From contig JBCAMK010000006.1 of NCBI GenBank assembly GCA_038503065.1, positions 2,170,001-2,234,000 of the forward strand: a DNA stretch of 64,000 bases, read 5' to 3'. This stretch comes from Paragyromitra xinjiangensis (Eukaryota; Ascomycota; Pezizomycetes; Pezizales; Discinaceae). The notes beneath the pieces are model-generated. The model had not been told where the DNA came from, did no database searches, and saw only the letters and a program-made list of their open reading frames with translations. Within the stretch, counting starts at the first letter, position 1. Every line of letters begins with the position of its first letter. A program made the position numbers and the translations under genes. Of this stretch, positions 49,421 to 63,142 are shown piece by piece.

Positions 49421-51744
49421 GGCCATCGATATAATTAACACCACGTTGATTATTTTAGACGGATAGTAGAGCTGGTGTGTATCTCGAGGAGATGGTGTAT
49501 TGGTTGGACGGAGTGGAACATCTGATTCAGGCGGCTCGGGATCGGGTTTTTCTCTTGCTTCGTTTATAGTTAACAGTCACAGAAGACTTGGAGATATCCG
49601 AAGAAATAATATTCCAGGGTTCCGACCGAGAATAAGCCAATCGTAATGATAACGCCTTGACTTATCCAATCCGGCCGATAGCTTAACCAGGTAGTAATTT
49701 ATTGAGAAACTACCGGTAAATACAGAAAAAACCTCTTCTAATGTTAGAAACCCCTGGCGCTTTAATCTATTCATCAGTGTGTGCGAGTGAGCCCCCATGA
49801 TTCGGCTGATGTCCGAATGACCCAGCGCGAAAAATAACAACTCCAAACGTGAAAAGCAGAGGTGTAATTCCCTACCATAAGAGATTCCACATATATAGTC
49901 CACTAAATATATCATAAGCCTGCACGACTATGAGAGTTTGAGGAAGATTAAACCCTTCGGAGTTTAATTAAGAATACTCGTTATCAGATCTGACAAGGGG
50001 TATTTGTAGATTTTCGCCTAGCCTTGCGCTCTGGTTAACTCCGAAGCTGCAAAGCTTAAATGCCCAGAGAGGTCCTAAAGATCCCTTTTCTGGAAATTTG
50101 CTGGAGCTTGGGGCTATCCTAGTTGGATGCCTGCAATTCGCAATCTTTGATCAACTTCGGATATCACTCGCACTAGATATAAGCCAATCGGAAATTTGGA
50201 AATGATTTGGAGTACACTCACTTTTTTCGAGTAGAATTTTTAATCCACTTCCTCGAAGTTCAAAACCAAAAATCTACAACCGCAGGTTCTGTAACGCCCT
50301 GTGCCTAGTTAGAATCATTAACCGCGTTTCGCGCTTATACACACTCACTAAATCTGAAGCTGCGGTCAAAGGCGTATATTCTTTCCAGAATCTTCTTTCT
50401 TCCCTTCTTCCCTCTTATTCAAACGCATTGTGCCCAAACAAGCGGGTACAACCGTTGGCCGCCAACCGGCGGGCAGCTGCCAGGAGGTTCATGCTGACAA
50501 GAAAGGTAATCCAAAGCGTCGGGTCAGTTCCTGCATCTCGTTAAGCTGCAGGCCTCAATATGTATCTGAGCGAGGACAAACAAGTACCCGTTCTTGGCCT
50601 TATAAGTGATACAAAAAATAACGCCGATGCATGTACAGCTGCTCGGTAGAGGCAGATCCTTGAATTTGATCTCAATGTGATACGTGTGGGTATATCTCTT
50701 TCACGAGTGCTACCCCTGGATATCCCTTTCGGTTTTCCAGCATATCCTGTAGTATCAGAAAACATAGCTAATTAATCTGGCAGTTCGCCCAAAGTAATGG
50801 GTCCAGTCCATTCATCCGATAAGTTACCACGGTAGACTGCATTGCATGTATCTGCGCTAGCATGTATAAGCAAACACGCTTTAGATCTGATACATGATAT
50901 CACAGAATTATAAACGTACGTACCTAGATTTATCCACACCTGTGCGGGAGCACTTCTCAATTGAAAATGTTGGGGTAGAGACGGTATGTCGTAGGGGAAG
51001 TTTCCATCCTGCAAATTTATGAGAGAAGAAAAAAAAGCTCGTGGTAATGTTGATGTTGGAAATAGATCTGTGAATGAAAAACCGGGTAAACAGCCTCTAT
51101 ATGGACCTCTCATGAGATGCGCCCCTCATAATAAAGATGACCCTGTCAGAGGCGTCTTTGGCTGCAGGGGAGTGTAAGATTCAGGTTCGTCCAACGCTTT
51201 TCTTCGGGATAGTGCAGCTAGTACTGTGATATCTGGACAAACAAATATGTGCATCGGGCAGAACGCAGTGGAAGGGATCCATCCCCACCCCCCGCCGTTT
51301 GTCATCAAGTTTGGGGCATTGATGCTACATGCAGGGTTTGATGTAAATAATTAAATGAAGTCAAGAATCATGATGTTGCGAGCGGGATGAATGTCCATAC
51401 TTTGTTAATTACTTTGTGATGTAAATTATAAAAAAAACACCAACACCAGATAGCCAACCGAAAAGAGAATCATTTCGAAGAGAAGACATGATGAACGAAT
51501 TAGACCATGAAACCACGCTCCGGCTACCACTTATGCAAACCAACACAGTAGACAAAACTATGAACACCACCTAACCCCGATACCATTTACCCTTGTTCCG
51601 AAATCCGAAAATAAAACCCAGAAACCCTATATACAGGAAACAGAGAGGAAAGGAAAAGTAGTAAAACCAGTGAATGCGAAAGAATAGGAACAGTGAAACG
51701 AAAGGAAACCTTTTTACAAGAATGGTAAGGGTTTTTGCAAGAGA
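49421..51744. other. Gene-poor stretch; possible small spliced frame at 50.5-51.1 kb
   Basis: On the minus strand a frame from about 51005 (DGNFPYDIPSLPQHF) may splice with donor GTACGT (about 50927) to an acceptor GCGCAG (about 50858) and then read DTCNAVYRGNLSDEWTGP to a stop near 50772; another frame reads FKDLPLPSSCTCIGVIF around 50660. I do not recognise these and cannot assign a start. A frame at 49577-49915 (minus) is also unrecognised. Confidence 0.3.
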
Positions 51745-53599
51745 TTAGGCGGAGGTGGGAGTCTTCTCGGCGCCAACTGTATCGTCAAGAGGGCCACCAG
51801 GGCGACGCTTGAACCAAACGTCAAGCCCATCGACGACAACAAGAAGAAGGAAGACCTCCTTGATGTTATGCTCGTTAAGGAGGCCGAACTCAAAGTTAAG
51901 AAGGATCTGAGCGGTGACTTTGACCAGTTGAATCATCGCAATGTGCTTGCCGAGGCACGCCCGTGGGCCTTGGCCGAATGACATCACATAACGCTCGAGC
52001 TTGTGGGCTTGAGCAGGGTCCAACCAACGTTCCGGCTTGAATTCGAGGGTATCCTCGCCCCAGAACTCCTTGTTCGCATGGATGCACCAAGAAGACATAC
52101 CGACGGTAGTATTCTCGGGGAGAAACTTGCCACAGAGAGTACGACCACCAGCAGGGACAGCGCGGGGAAGAGAAAAGCCGGCAGGTGGGTGAAGACGAAG
52201 GGTTTCCTTGACAACGGCAGTGAGGAGAGGAATTGTACTGAGCTCTTTCCAGGTGGGGTTGGCAGTCTTGAGGGCGATGAGAGAATCCATAAGCTCCTTG
52301 TAGACAGCAGGGGTACGGCAAAGGTTGATGATAATGTTGCGGAGGGCAACAGATGCAGTGTCGGGTGCGGCCAAACTAAAGTTAGGTCAGCACCGATATA
52401 CATGAGACGATAAAACGGGAACAGGATCCGATGAAAGGTTTACTCACATGAAGATATAAGCATGGTTGGTAATTTCACCGAGGGGGAGTGCGTGTCCGTC
52501 CTGATACCGAGCATTGAAAAGGCCCTGAAGAAGATCATTGCGACCGGAGAAGTTGCCTTGCTCGAGGCGCCTATTAATCTCACGTAGCATACATCTAGCG
52601 TAGTGTTTCATGCCAGACTTCTTGACGATATCCATCTGAGTGATAGGCCAGATCCAAGGAAGATAGGACCTAAGGATATTAGTACTGGATCGAAGATTTG
52701 AAGATAATACATGAAAAACTCACAGGAATGGGCTCAAGTTAAGCATCTGCCGAAGATCACGAAGACCACCCTCAACATCCTTACCAGCCTTGCAGAAACC
52801 GAATGATTCTCCAAAGACCAAGTCGGTGATCATATCATAGGTGAAATATTCACTCCAAACAGTGAAGTTACATTTCTTACCAGTTTGTGCAAAGTTCTTG
52901 TCGAGAGCGGTGATAAATTCATTGATGACAGCGTCGAAGTACTGTTCGCTCTTGAGGATGGCGGTCAAGCTGTAATCCTTGGCAATAGCGCGACGACCAG
53001 CGGCATGAACTTGGATATCACGCTCAACAGCCAAATTGAAAAATCCGTTGGGAAGAGCAATATCGTACCTGCAGATAGAGTAATTAGCGATGTGAGGGAT
53101 GAAGGAAAGAATTTAAGGAGGAAGCTTACATATCACACTTGGGGTAAGACTGTTCACCACGAGAATAGATTTCAGCTACGACCTCCGGATCCCAGATAGA
53201 CACCTCATTCGGAGCAATGCGAACGATGTTGCCGTACTTTCGGTGGAGATTTGTCAAGTCGTGATGATAATTGCTCCTGCAAACAGCATACCAAAACCGG
53301 TATAGCGGCGAGCAAGAAGCAAACCAAGGGCCTGGAATCTCTCTGAGGGGTGTATCATTGCGAGCGCGATACATACGCCTAGCCACCCAGATGGAAAGAA
53401 CGACAAAAATCAATCCAAATGCAACGAGAAAGTGAGAAAGACCAAGCGTTAAATCATTGGTAAGGGTGCTAAATCTCAGCGATGGGAAAGAGAATGTAAG
53501 GGTTTTCCCGGCAACTGTGATGGGATGCTGAGCAGTAGAAAAAGAGACAGTGGGGAGAGCTGAAGGCACCGAAGCCAGAGGAGAGTAGGAGGAGATCAT
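51745..53599 (-). CDS. Cytochrome P450 monooxygenase
   Basis: Four exons, 53599-53130, 53068-52724, 52669-52448 and 52375-51745, give 555 aa. A membrane anchor lies near residues 50-70 (FLVAFGLIFVVLSIWVA), followed by a Pro-rich hinge (REIPGPWFASCSPLYR). Conserved parts are NIVRIAPNEVSIWDP, the I-helix AAPDTAS, the K-helix ETLRLHPP (ExxR), the PERW motif (FKPERWLDP) and the haem loop FGQGPRACLGKHIA with the axial Cys. All catalytic elements are intact. It should be an ER-bound microsomal P450 needing NADPH-P450 reductase. The overall style resembles pisatin-demethylase-like fungal P450s, but the substrate is unknown. The start was chosen at 53599 because the upstream open frame is low-complexity leader. 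No partner biosynthetic genes are adjacent. Confidence 0.9.
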
Positions 53600-56500
53600 T
53601 TTTGAGTTTGCTGTTATAGAGGATGATGTATGATAGATAGATGATGGACCAATGGAGGGTTGGGGGGATGGCTGTGCCAATCCACAGAAAAGATATGACG
53701 AAAATGAGGATGCAGAAGAGAGGAGGATAAAAGGCCAGTGATTCAGAGAAGACAAACCTTCTTGTGTGGATGGAGAGAGAAGAAGAAGACGGTTGTGAGA
53801 AAAGGCGGGGTTAAATAGAAAAAGCATCTCGTTCATTACATAGAGAATTTTGTTTTCAGTACATATACAGGTAACTAGTGGATTATTTGGACCCTTTGCC
53901 AGACCCTTTGGCAGACGCTTCGGTAGAAACCTGCATGACTTTGCCGACCCAATCCGCCGGAGCAATTCTCATTTGCAGCCTTATCTTGCTGCAGCAGCGG
54001 TGACCTGACCTGACCTCCCCCCCCCCCCCGAGGAGAAAAGAACGGCGTGACGCTAGGAGACTTGAGCGGGGGCATCCATCATATCCTGCATGAACTGGCA
54101 GGAGGGAAGGGAAGAAATAAAAAAAAAAACTCTTAGACACGCAGGGCAGAGAGTCTGGTAGCAAGCTTGACAGTTCTTCTCTATCCCATTCTCACTTCCA
54201 CCAACGACCAAAGTTTATCATCCTAGCCAGCCAGCCCCCCCCTCCTCCAATCACCAACGCAGCCACCTGCAGGGACATTAGGGCCTCGTTGTTCGACTAG
54301 TAGCGGCGGAGGACATCCGAAGGCTGTGAAAAGAGGAACTAGTAGTATTTTGCGATCGTGGAATAGACGTGGTCCTGGAGTATTCAAACGTAGCCGGGGG
54401 TGAATGAGCTGAGCTCTATCTTCTTCTCCCTCTCCTTCCTACCCTGGTAGCAGCGTGTTGGAATTGATAGACCAAAACCGCCGAGGAAACTGAAATAGAA
54501 TCATTCCGTTCCGATAGCATATCTGCAACAGCAGCAAGACGGTAGTAAGTACATCTGCTCTAGCAGCGGCCCATGTACGTACAGTGCCGGTGAGGGTGCC
54601 CTGCTTTCGACATCAGACGAAAGGCGAAATCAAAATGGGAAAAATTCCTGGATGCTCCCCATGGGTGCTGAGGGATGTCGAAGTGTGCCAGGTTATGGAC
54701 GGCCTGCCAGGGTGTACTTGACCGTGAAGCCACAGTGTACGCATACTCTTTGACAACCCAGCGCCACGGTTAAGGTTTGCTGGGACTGGTAAAAAAATAA
54801 AAAACTCTCCGGAAGAGAGCCCCTTCCTCCCGTGGATATTCTCTTCCTCCCCACAATGTTATGATGGCAGGTACGTAGCCCCTTCTTCCCCCTGCAGTCA
54901 GCACTCTCTTTCATCCCTTCCAATTCAGTTTTCTCTCCCTGCTTCCCTCCCTCCCGTCGGCGTCTCTTGGGGTTTCCCTGTCTCCTTCCCTCTCTATCAT
55001 CCCTTGCTGTTATCGTTGTTGGTGTTCTGCTCGTTATGGGAGATGTTGATTGAAATTTGCCATCCATCGCCCTCTCTCTACGCACCGCAATTGCAACGTC
55101 GTCTGCCCACGTGTATCCTTGACCATGCTGCGTAAACCGCAGATGGACAGCAAGTGCAAGTTGCACGTTTTCGGCTAGAACACTGACCCTCGGTCCCGTG
55201 CAGAGACGTACATGCTGCACGCAGCCGAATGTGAATACTCTTAGCTTCTCTGGTGTCGCATTCGCAAGACTGTTGAGCGAAGAGAAGAAAAAATAGAGCA
55301 GACGTCAACAGCATCAGCATCACCGGCTCTAGCGACCTGTAAGCGCGACATGCCGGCCATTTCCTCGGCAGGGAAGAAACCGGGGGGTTCTATCATATCC
55401 GACGAGCTCGTCAGCAAACTACCGTAACTGATAAATTGGAATAGTACTCTAGGGAGAGTGGGCATGTGAGGATGCGGTCGTGATTTTCCGCTGCAGAAGC
55501 AAAGTCAAGAAAGAATACACGTAACACCTAGCCTCCACACACCCCTCCCCCGATCGAGAGAAAATGTCCTAAAAAAGATAAAACTCAAGATGACGAACCC
55601 ACTAAAAGAACTTGCCACATATACATCACAGATAGTCCATACATATGTCTACTGGAAATGGGTAACTATAACCCACACCCCCCCCCTTTATGCTGCTGCC
55701 TCGTTTGAGATGGCCTTTCGAGCGGCGGCAGTCCCGTAAGAGCGGTAATTCTTCATCGCTCCTTCCTGTTTACCCGCTAGATATCCAGGAAGCTCCCAAC
55801 GTATCCGCACCCCCCCCCAAAAAAAAATAAGCGATGCGGCAGGAAAATGTGGGTAATTATTAAACCTACCTACACGTCTTTAGAAAAAACCGTTGTCATA
55901 GGCCATGTAAGGGATCGATACGATGGAATTCCCGAGCCGTGGCACCAGAAGAAGGCCCTGATATCCTCGGACATCTCCAGAAAAGAATAGGGGGAAACCT
56001 ATCAAGCGTGACACGCGATTTGATAGGCAGCCATTGAATATCCAGCTAGGCGACGACGCCTCCTCCTTGAGCGTGACGGAAGGGTTAATGGTACTCGGGC
56101 AGTCTCGTCGATGGCCCCTCGCGGAAGCTGGCTATGCGGGCTCCCCGTGTGGTCTGCGTGGGATAGAATTCAACTCTCCGCAGGTCGTGGGTATGATCTA
56201 AATTTCCAATGGCTCGCTTAGTTTAAACTCGCTCGCTGCTTTACTTGCACCGTGTGCTGTCGATACATGATGATGAAAGTAATACAATATTTTACCCATT
56301 TACGTACCTCCGAGATCTCATCGATGATAGGTGGATTGGCTGGCCCATGAGCTGCTGCTACTTGACAGAGTGGTGTGAACGTATCGAGATTAAACTCTTT
56401 TCAGCGCTTGAATGACTGCCGACTCCCCCCCCCCCATCACACATTGAAATCAAGCTGATCAACCCGTGAATAGTGTGCATATTCACACGTGTAAGGGAAA

Positions 56501-59500
56501 AAGATTCTTCCCACAGAGATCGGATGAACGAGGAACCGCTGGTAGGCGCTCAGCTAGAAACGAAAAACACTATGTACTCACCAAACCACAGCATGATCCG
56601 ATTCGATCTTTCTGTGGTAGTGACTGGTTTTACTTTACTCAAAGGGAAGAGAGAATGACAGCCTCAGCCATTGAACGTCATCGGAGCTTTTCGACCTGTG
56701 TTACTTGGATTGCGGTGTGGACCGACATATGCATCCATGTGCAGGACACCAAAATTCGCCATCTACGATAGGGTGAAGGTCCTTCCTCTGGGGTTCTGGA
56801 TATCGTGGCCACAGGGATTATCATCCAATCTAACGTGGTTCATCCTAGTATGGATTACCCACATACAGGTGAAGTTGTACGACTCCCGCATCGTGTGTTT
56901 CGCGTGTCACAGCCCGGGTGTTGTTTCACGAACCCGGAAACGTGGGTTCTCCTTTTCAAGCGAATTCCACTAAGACCGTTTATTGAGACGTGCACGATTC
57001 GCTACCAAGTTTTCCAAGAAAGAAGGAAAGGATCTTGAGGTATTTTGTTTCTGCCGGGCGTTTGTTGCCCTGGTACATTCACCTACCGGCAGAGATTCGG
57101 TCAAATTCGAATGTAAGGGTTTATTATGGCTGTTAATAGTCCTCTCCCGTACCACATAATGTGATAGTTGTGTTGCTTCCTGACCGCAACCGCAAATGTA
57201 GGTACAAACCGTTGACCGCAGGGCATGCGCAAGTGCAAGATCTAAGTTTGAATTGGATACCCAATCCATCGTGTCTATCGTATCTACATATGTAACTTTA
57301 CCGTCCCTTCTCAGGCTTTTCATTTGCTTACGACTGGTCATTTTTACGTTTATAGATATGGTGGTGACCTCTAGTTCCGATCTTGATACCCAATCCTAAG
57401 ATGGGTGGTTATAGTAAACCACAATACACATTCGTGTCGTCATATTTCTTCCCTGGCGGATTTTGGACGCGTGGGAACCCCCCCACGATACTGTGAATTA
57501 CAAACGATGTCGGTTATTTTTACAGTACGCTTTCTGCTTTGGCGCCGAAACGCCCAAGAATAGGTAGCCGAGGCAATAATCATACGAACCTATTTCCTTT
57601 TTTTTGCTACGAGCCGCGGCCGCCGCTAAGTATTGCGTGATTGATATTTCCGGCGGATCTTTGGAATTACGTATGTTGCGCCGTGTATCACTCGACCGTG
57701 AATCAAGGCTATCCATACCATGTCTCCCTCCTTCGCCAACCAAGTGTTTCAACGCTGTTCGAAAACCTTTGAGGGAATGTTCTCCTCTTTCAACTTCGGT
57801 ATCATTGCGGCGCCGGGAGAGCTGGATCTACTTGGTGGATCGCCATGATTCACACACGGTGCTGATACTCATGATCCATGAACGGCTTCGTTTGAGGATC
57901 TAGACCGCCGCTACTTTCAAGAAGTGAAACAATGGTGACATGAGACAGTTTCTCGTCCGTAGCTCGCCGAATCTTGCTCTCTTTCCCGGCTGCTATCACT
58001 ACTATGTTTATCAATCTCCTATAAACAGCCTCACCTCGAGGGTGGACTCATTTCAAGAAAGTCTAGACTCCATATGTGTACTCGCCGCGCTCTCGCAGTC
58101 GGCGCATGCTAATTCGTATATAGGCCTGCTCTCGCGCGCCAGCGGCTCCTCCCTCCAGCACACCCTTCTGTAGGCGCAGCCTCGTAGGGCCGTCAATCTA
58201 GACGCACAAAAGCGGATCAGTTCATCCCACTAGTAAACCCCGCGGAATTGCCTTATCTACAGTACCAACGTGCGGATGCTCGAGGGGATATACTGCAAGG
58301 CAATTAGACTACTCTTGGGAAACCCACCATCCATCGACCAAGTAATTGTATGCGTGACCTCTTGATTATCACTCGCAAACAGTCTTTTTTTCTTTCTTCG
58401 GATGAACCCAGCACCGCCTTGTGAGCTGGGGACGGCTGTGATTCTACTACGGGCGACAATTGTGACGAGAGGAAGTGGGCCTCCTTTCTTAACGGTCTGG
58501 TTCGATCTAACACCGGCCGAAAGGCCGAGTGGATATTTTACGGCTATCCTTTTGTGGAGACCCTACAGCCCTGACGTCAGATTTTCTGAAGGGAAGGGAG
58601 GTGCATTTGGAATGGCGTATTGACTAGAGAGAGGAGATCTTGTGCTGAAGTGTCATCCCGATTAGAAGGACGATTACCTTTAGACTGGTGCAAAGAAATA
58701 ACTGACGCTTGACAGACCAAACCCATACGACGCCGTTTCAAGATAAACCCTAGCCCTAAAGCGATACAAGTAACCCGGGAACGTTATAAACGGCCCGTAC
58801 CACTGACATGAAGCCGTAGAAAACGATCGCAGAGGGTTTTGCTGGTGACTGGAGGATTGTGTGCCACCCGTGCACGTGGTACCCGCGCGCCAGCGGCGTG
58901 GTCCTGCCGTCGCTTATCTCTGCAAGATAGTTCCGATACGGCGAGGTCACAAGCCAAAATTGCACTCCCGCCCGAGCTTCAACTTTCAGGTTTTCCGAAG
59001 CGCTAGTCGGCGATCATTTCCCCCCCCCCCCGTAGAGCGCGCGTCAAGAGCGTCTCGTACCACCTTTCACTCAGTGGTCGCCGTGAGGGCTCACCGCTTT
59101 CCTACTAGGATTTCCTAACATGCAGGCTTGCAGAATTGACTGGATATGCAAGAACTTTGCGATCGGCCCTTCTTTCCTTCCTTATTCATCCGGGGGGCTG
59201 GGTTTAGCATCCCTTGAGAATTCCATTCAAGGTGTGATTATCATTTCTATCATGTTGATGCAACATATCATCCACGTATAAATGTGCAATATTTTAGAGA
59301 AATTCATCTCAAAAACGGCAGTATTTGTGGCCAGAATCACCTCTGATTGACATGTACGTATATCGGGCTATGTAATGCCCCCTGAACACCCCCAATGCAA
59401 CTAGGCTGAACCCTCTGTGCAATACGGGCATACATGTATCCTAGCAATCACTAATTAATACTGGCACAATGCACACTAGAGGCCGAGGAGATAGATGGCC

Positions 59501-62500
59501 ATGGACAAAAGGGTGCGAAATGCTAAAATCAACAACTTGAACAACTGAACAACGCATTGTGCTTGATGGTACGTACACTTCGAAAGATGGAGACTTATCA
59601 TGAGGAAATTTCAAGTAGTACTAGAGCCTAAATGTTTCTGTTGATGATTTCTCGACACTTCGTGTCCGAGTCTATTGATACATATACCCGATACAACGCG
59701 GTAGAAATGATAGCTGGGTTAAAATTTTAGTCCCAAATACGTGGGTTAGTTAAATTTTTCTACCGTAAACTAGGTTTACTATTGATGGGGGCTCGACTCC
59801 TTATTTTGTAGCCAAAAATGATGGCAATGAATAAAGAGTGAGAAACGATCACCTATGGGTCCTGGTTAAACAATTAAACCAAGTTCGGACGAGGAACGCG
59901 CGCGTATCGGGAAAGGTTTTGTCGATAGGTCAAAATATTTGGTTTTTTTCTTAATGTGTTCATCCCAACTAAATTTTCATGGCCATCATTAAACACCCGA
60001 TCCAAGGTAATGTGTAGGTTTCGAGCTAGAAAACCGAATTTGAGATTGGTAAAATTATAACCATCTATAGGAAGGAGCTTACTCTAAGTTCTTCTCCCGG
60101 CATAGTTGCAGCTGTTGAAAGGGTAACAACCGGCTGGAGGCCTTTTAAAAAAGTAGGAGAGATCTGGCTAAGGAACTTGGTCAACGTACCGGTAGGAAAA
60201 GTTCCCCTGCAACTGCATCGCGCAGCTGGATGAGAAACAGATTCCACCTCCGCCTCAGGTCAATACCAGGTTCTGGAATAGTTTTGAGGCACGTTTCGGT
60301 CCCACGAGTCCTCAACTACTCTCTGAAAGTGCTGAGGATATCTCTAATTTCCCGTGGTGTATTGTAGCGCAGGGATTCTGTAGTAGATTCATATTAAGAG
60401 AGGTGATGTAACATTTTAGCTCGTTGGGAGCGTCGCGGTAAGGCTTCCTAAATCCTGAATCCAACCCTAGTTAGTTTCGGACAAGTCACGACGAGAGCTA
60501 GGATCTTCTGACCGCTTTGTTCGGCGGAATCGATTCGGCAGATATCTTCTGATCTTTGGGCACACACGCATAGTTTCTTCCCTGAGTGTTTAGAAAAAAT
60601 TCCTTTGCCGCCTCTGAAGTGAAACTTAGGGTTTGTTTTTAGTCTAAATTTAGCAACCGAGTAGTACTCCTAAAGCACCCCAAGTCTGAGGCCACTTTGA
60701 ATATAATTTACCTCCATACTCTATTGCCAGTTGATCGTTGCGTGCCTTATTTCCCGTGCCAAAGTTGCCATCCTTCGTATTCTGCTAAATAATCTTCACG
60801 GGACCGCGTGCATTCCATCATCCTCTGGGCATCAAGTGACATGGGTACGACATGTTGAAAGGTAGATCTTAACGCTCAAAACTGGTTAGGGACTCATTGG
60901 TCATTGGTAGAGAAAACCAACCAGATCGCTTCTGGAGTGACTGATCAGCTTCTGGGTAGGTGGCATTGCGATATGGAGTACATATCGGTACATGTGGATC
61001 AGATTACGGGGGTAGCCTCTCCAATCCCCGATGGCAGGGGGGAAAAAGGAAGGAAGGAAAAATGGGGTGCTTCTCGTTATTGACCTGTGAATTGCCGTCC
61101 CTACATATGCACAGGTATATCCAAGAGTCATGCATGTCGGCATCAATAAGACGAGCTCTTGCAGTTTTTCCCTAGGTACCTTCTTGAGAAGCAGGCCCTT
61201 ACCGAACGTTTGGAATCCTGGCGGAGGGGAGTAGCCAGTGGTATTTCACTTCCCCTGCCGACCTGTTTCATTAGCCATCCCGCCCTGAACGCTCGGTAAA
61301 AGTAGTTGTATTTACTCTTCGTCGTGAACGGAGATATCCTTTGCTATAGGGCTTACTATAGTTTCGCTTTCAATGACGTATTATACGTCAAAGGTGGTAT
61401 TTCTTGCGCACAAACTCTAAAGCAGAGCAATTCCCCGATTGTTTGCTCTGAATCCTAGTGCGGATCCTGTATTTATCCCGAGCTTATGTGGGTTAGGGTT
61501 ACTTTCTTCACTTTCTTTAATCCTGGTTGAGACTGCAGCTCGAGCTGTCAAGAATTCAATGCCGGTGAGATGACCCGTTAGTATCACTTCTGTGTTACAC
61601 TGGAATCGACGTGGCCTCAGATCTCATTGATTATCAATAAAATGCTAGTAACGTGCTAGGGGATTGTTTCGTTTTCTCTGTAGGTTATCGTCCAGGATGG
61701 ATAATCTTTACCAGCCCCATCGCCGGTCACTTAAGCGTACCAGACCTAGGAATATACTGGAAAACCGCCAGGGCCCGATGATGAGCTGGCGGGCTTTTTT
61801 GGACCGGCTCAGACTTCCGATCCCGTGGTCGGCTTCATGTCTCAGAGTTTCTTACGAAAAAAATGCTGTGTGCGAAAGGGGGACCGTGCAAACCCTTCTC
61901 GGAATTGAGCGGCTGTTCGATGCTTGCGAAATCCAAGCGATACCTCCCCTGTTCTAGCTTTGGCGGGGAATATTTATTTCACAAGGTACGTGTTGTGGAG
62001 TGCATCGGACAGCTGGCTGGTGTATGGGACAAAAAGGAAAGAAGAAAAGAAAGCTGGACGGACGCCTTTCGGTTCCAGCTCGGGGTGAGCTGGGAGGGCA
62101 GGGTTCGCAGCCGCTGATCCACCATCCATGTGTTCGGAAGAATTCAGCGCATTAGATATTCACACCACTCTCTATGTATGGGTGCATTCCTCACCTGGAG
62201 GCCATAGCAGATAAAGAAAGGTCATAGCACGTATCGTCATGTCCAGTTACTTACCTACCAACAATAAGTGTCGTGTCGAAGAGGATCAATGACCGTGTAT
62301 ATATATAATTTAGCTCTTGTTTCCCATGCGCTAGATTAGAATTCACGGGACAGAAAAACAAATATATTCACGAGCAGTTTTACGGATACATGAACCAAAA
62401 TGGATGATAAGGGCAGTGGGGCTTATCGCTTTACCAATGGCCGTTCTGAAAGTACTAAGTGCATATCATTTCGATTCTTCATCCAAGCCAAGGCGACTAT

Positions 62501-63142
62501 CGTCGATGCTTCCTGATGTATGTGTACCTAAAAGAGGACTACACCTATCACGTTTATTGTCTCAACTAGTAATTCCTGTCCTACCTTGGTATACGTGACT
62601 ACCAATAATTTCTAGGGTATTCACTCGACCCCCACTCTTTCCTCCCCGCTTGTTAGCCTTGCGTTATTGGCTTTGCGGCACGTGCAATCATCGTCAACTG
62701 ATGTCCTTTCGTAATTTTCATGAACTTAGACGCACCCTACAGCACTCAGACCTATTCACCAGCTTTTATGACGGTAGTCAGGCTTAGATGGCTTGTTATA
62801 TTTAATATCTTGGGATTATAAAATACCAACAATGCCCTCCCTCCCTCCGAAATCATCAACGTTGTTGAATAAAGCTACGTATACAACCCTCACCCATGGG
62901 CTCAAAATACCAAGAGACACTGGTAGCGATAGGGCAGTCGTCCTGTGACTCAGGGAGACTAGTTGCATCGCCTTAGAATACTGGATCAAGTAGTCGTACC
63001 ATTTTGACAGATTTTAGTTTTGTTTCTTTTTCGTTTGTCTTCCGACGTGACCTTGATGCGGATTTAAAGGTCCAGTAAGGATATATATATATACGCCACA
63101 GCTCAAAGGAGGCAATATACTCAACCAATTTGAAATAGAATA
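53600..63142. other. 9.5-kb region with almost no coding signal
   Basis: Apart from the P450 promoter (53.6-54.5 kb), I find no supportable gene, tRNA or rRNA. Many short frames overlap on opposite strands. Plus-strand C runs occur at 54017-54029, 55678-55686, 55810-55818 (followed by A10), 56425-56435 and 59020-59031. A TGACC tandem lies at about 54001-54015 and a TACATGTA at 59431. Non-coding RNA genes cannot be excluded. Confidence 0.5.

Noticed and set aside
54693..55220. 175-aa minus-strand frame rich in Arg/Gly
   Set aside because: Low-complexity purine-rich DNA gives a long frame by chance; no domain and overlapping frames on the same strand.
56466..57341. Overlapping frames of about 100 aa on both strands
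   Set aside because: No motif, no splice logic, and mutual overlap.
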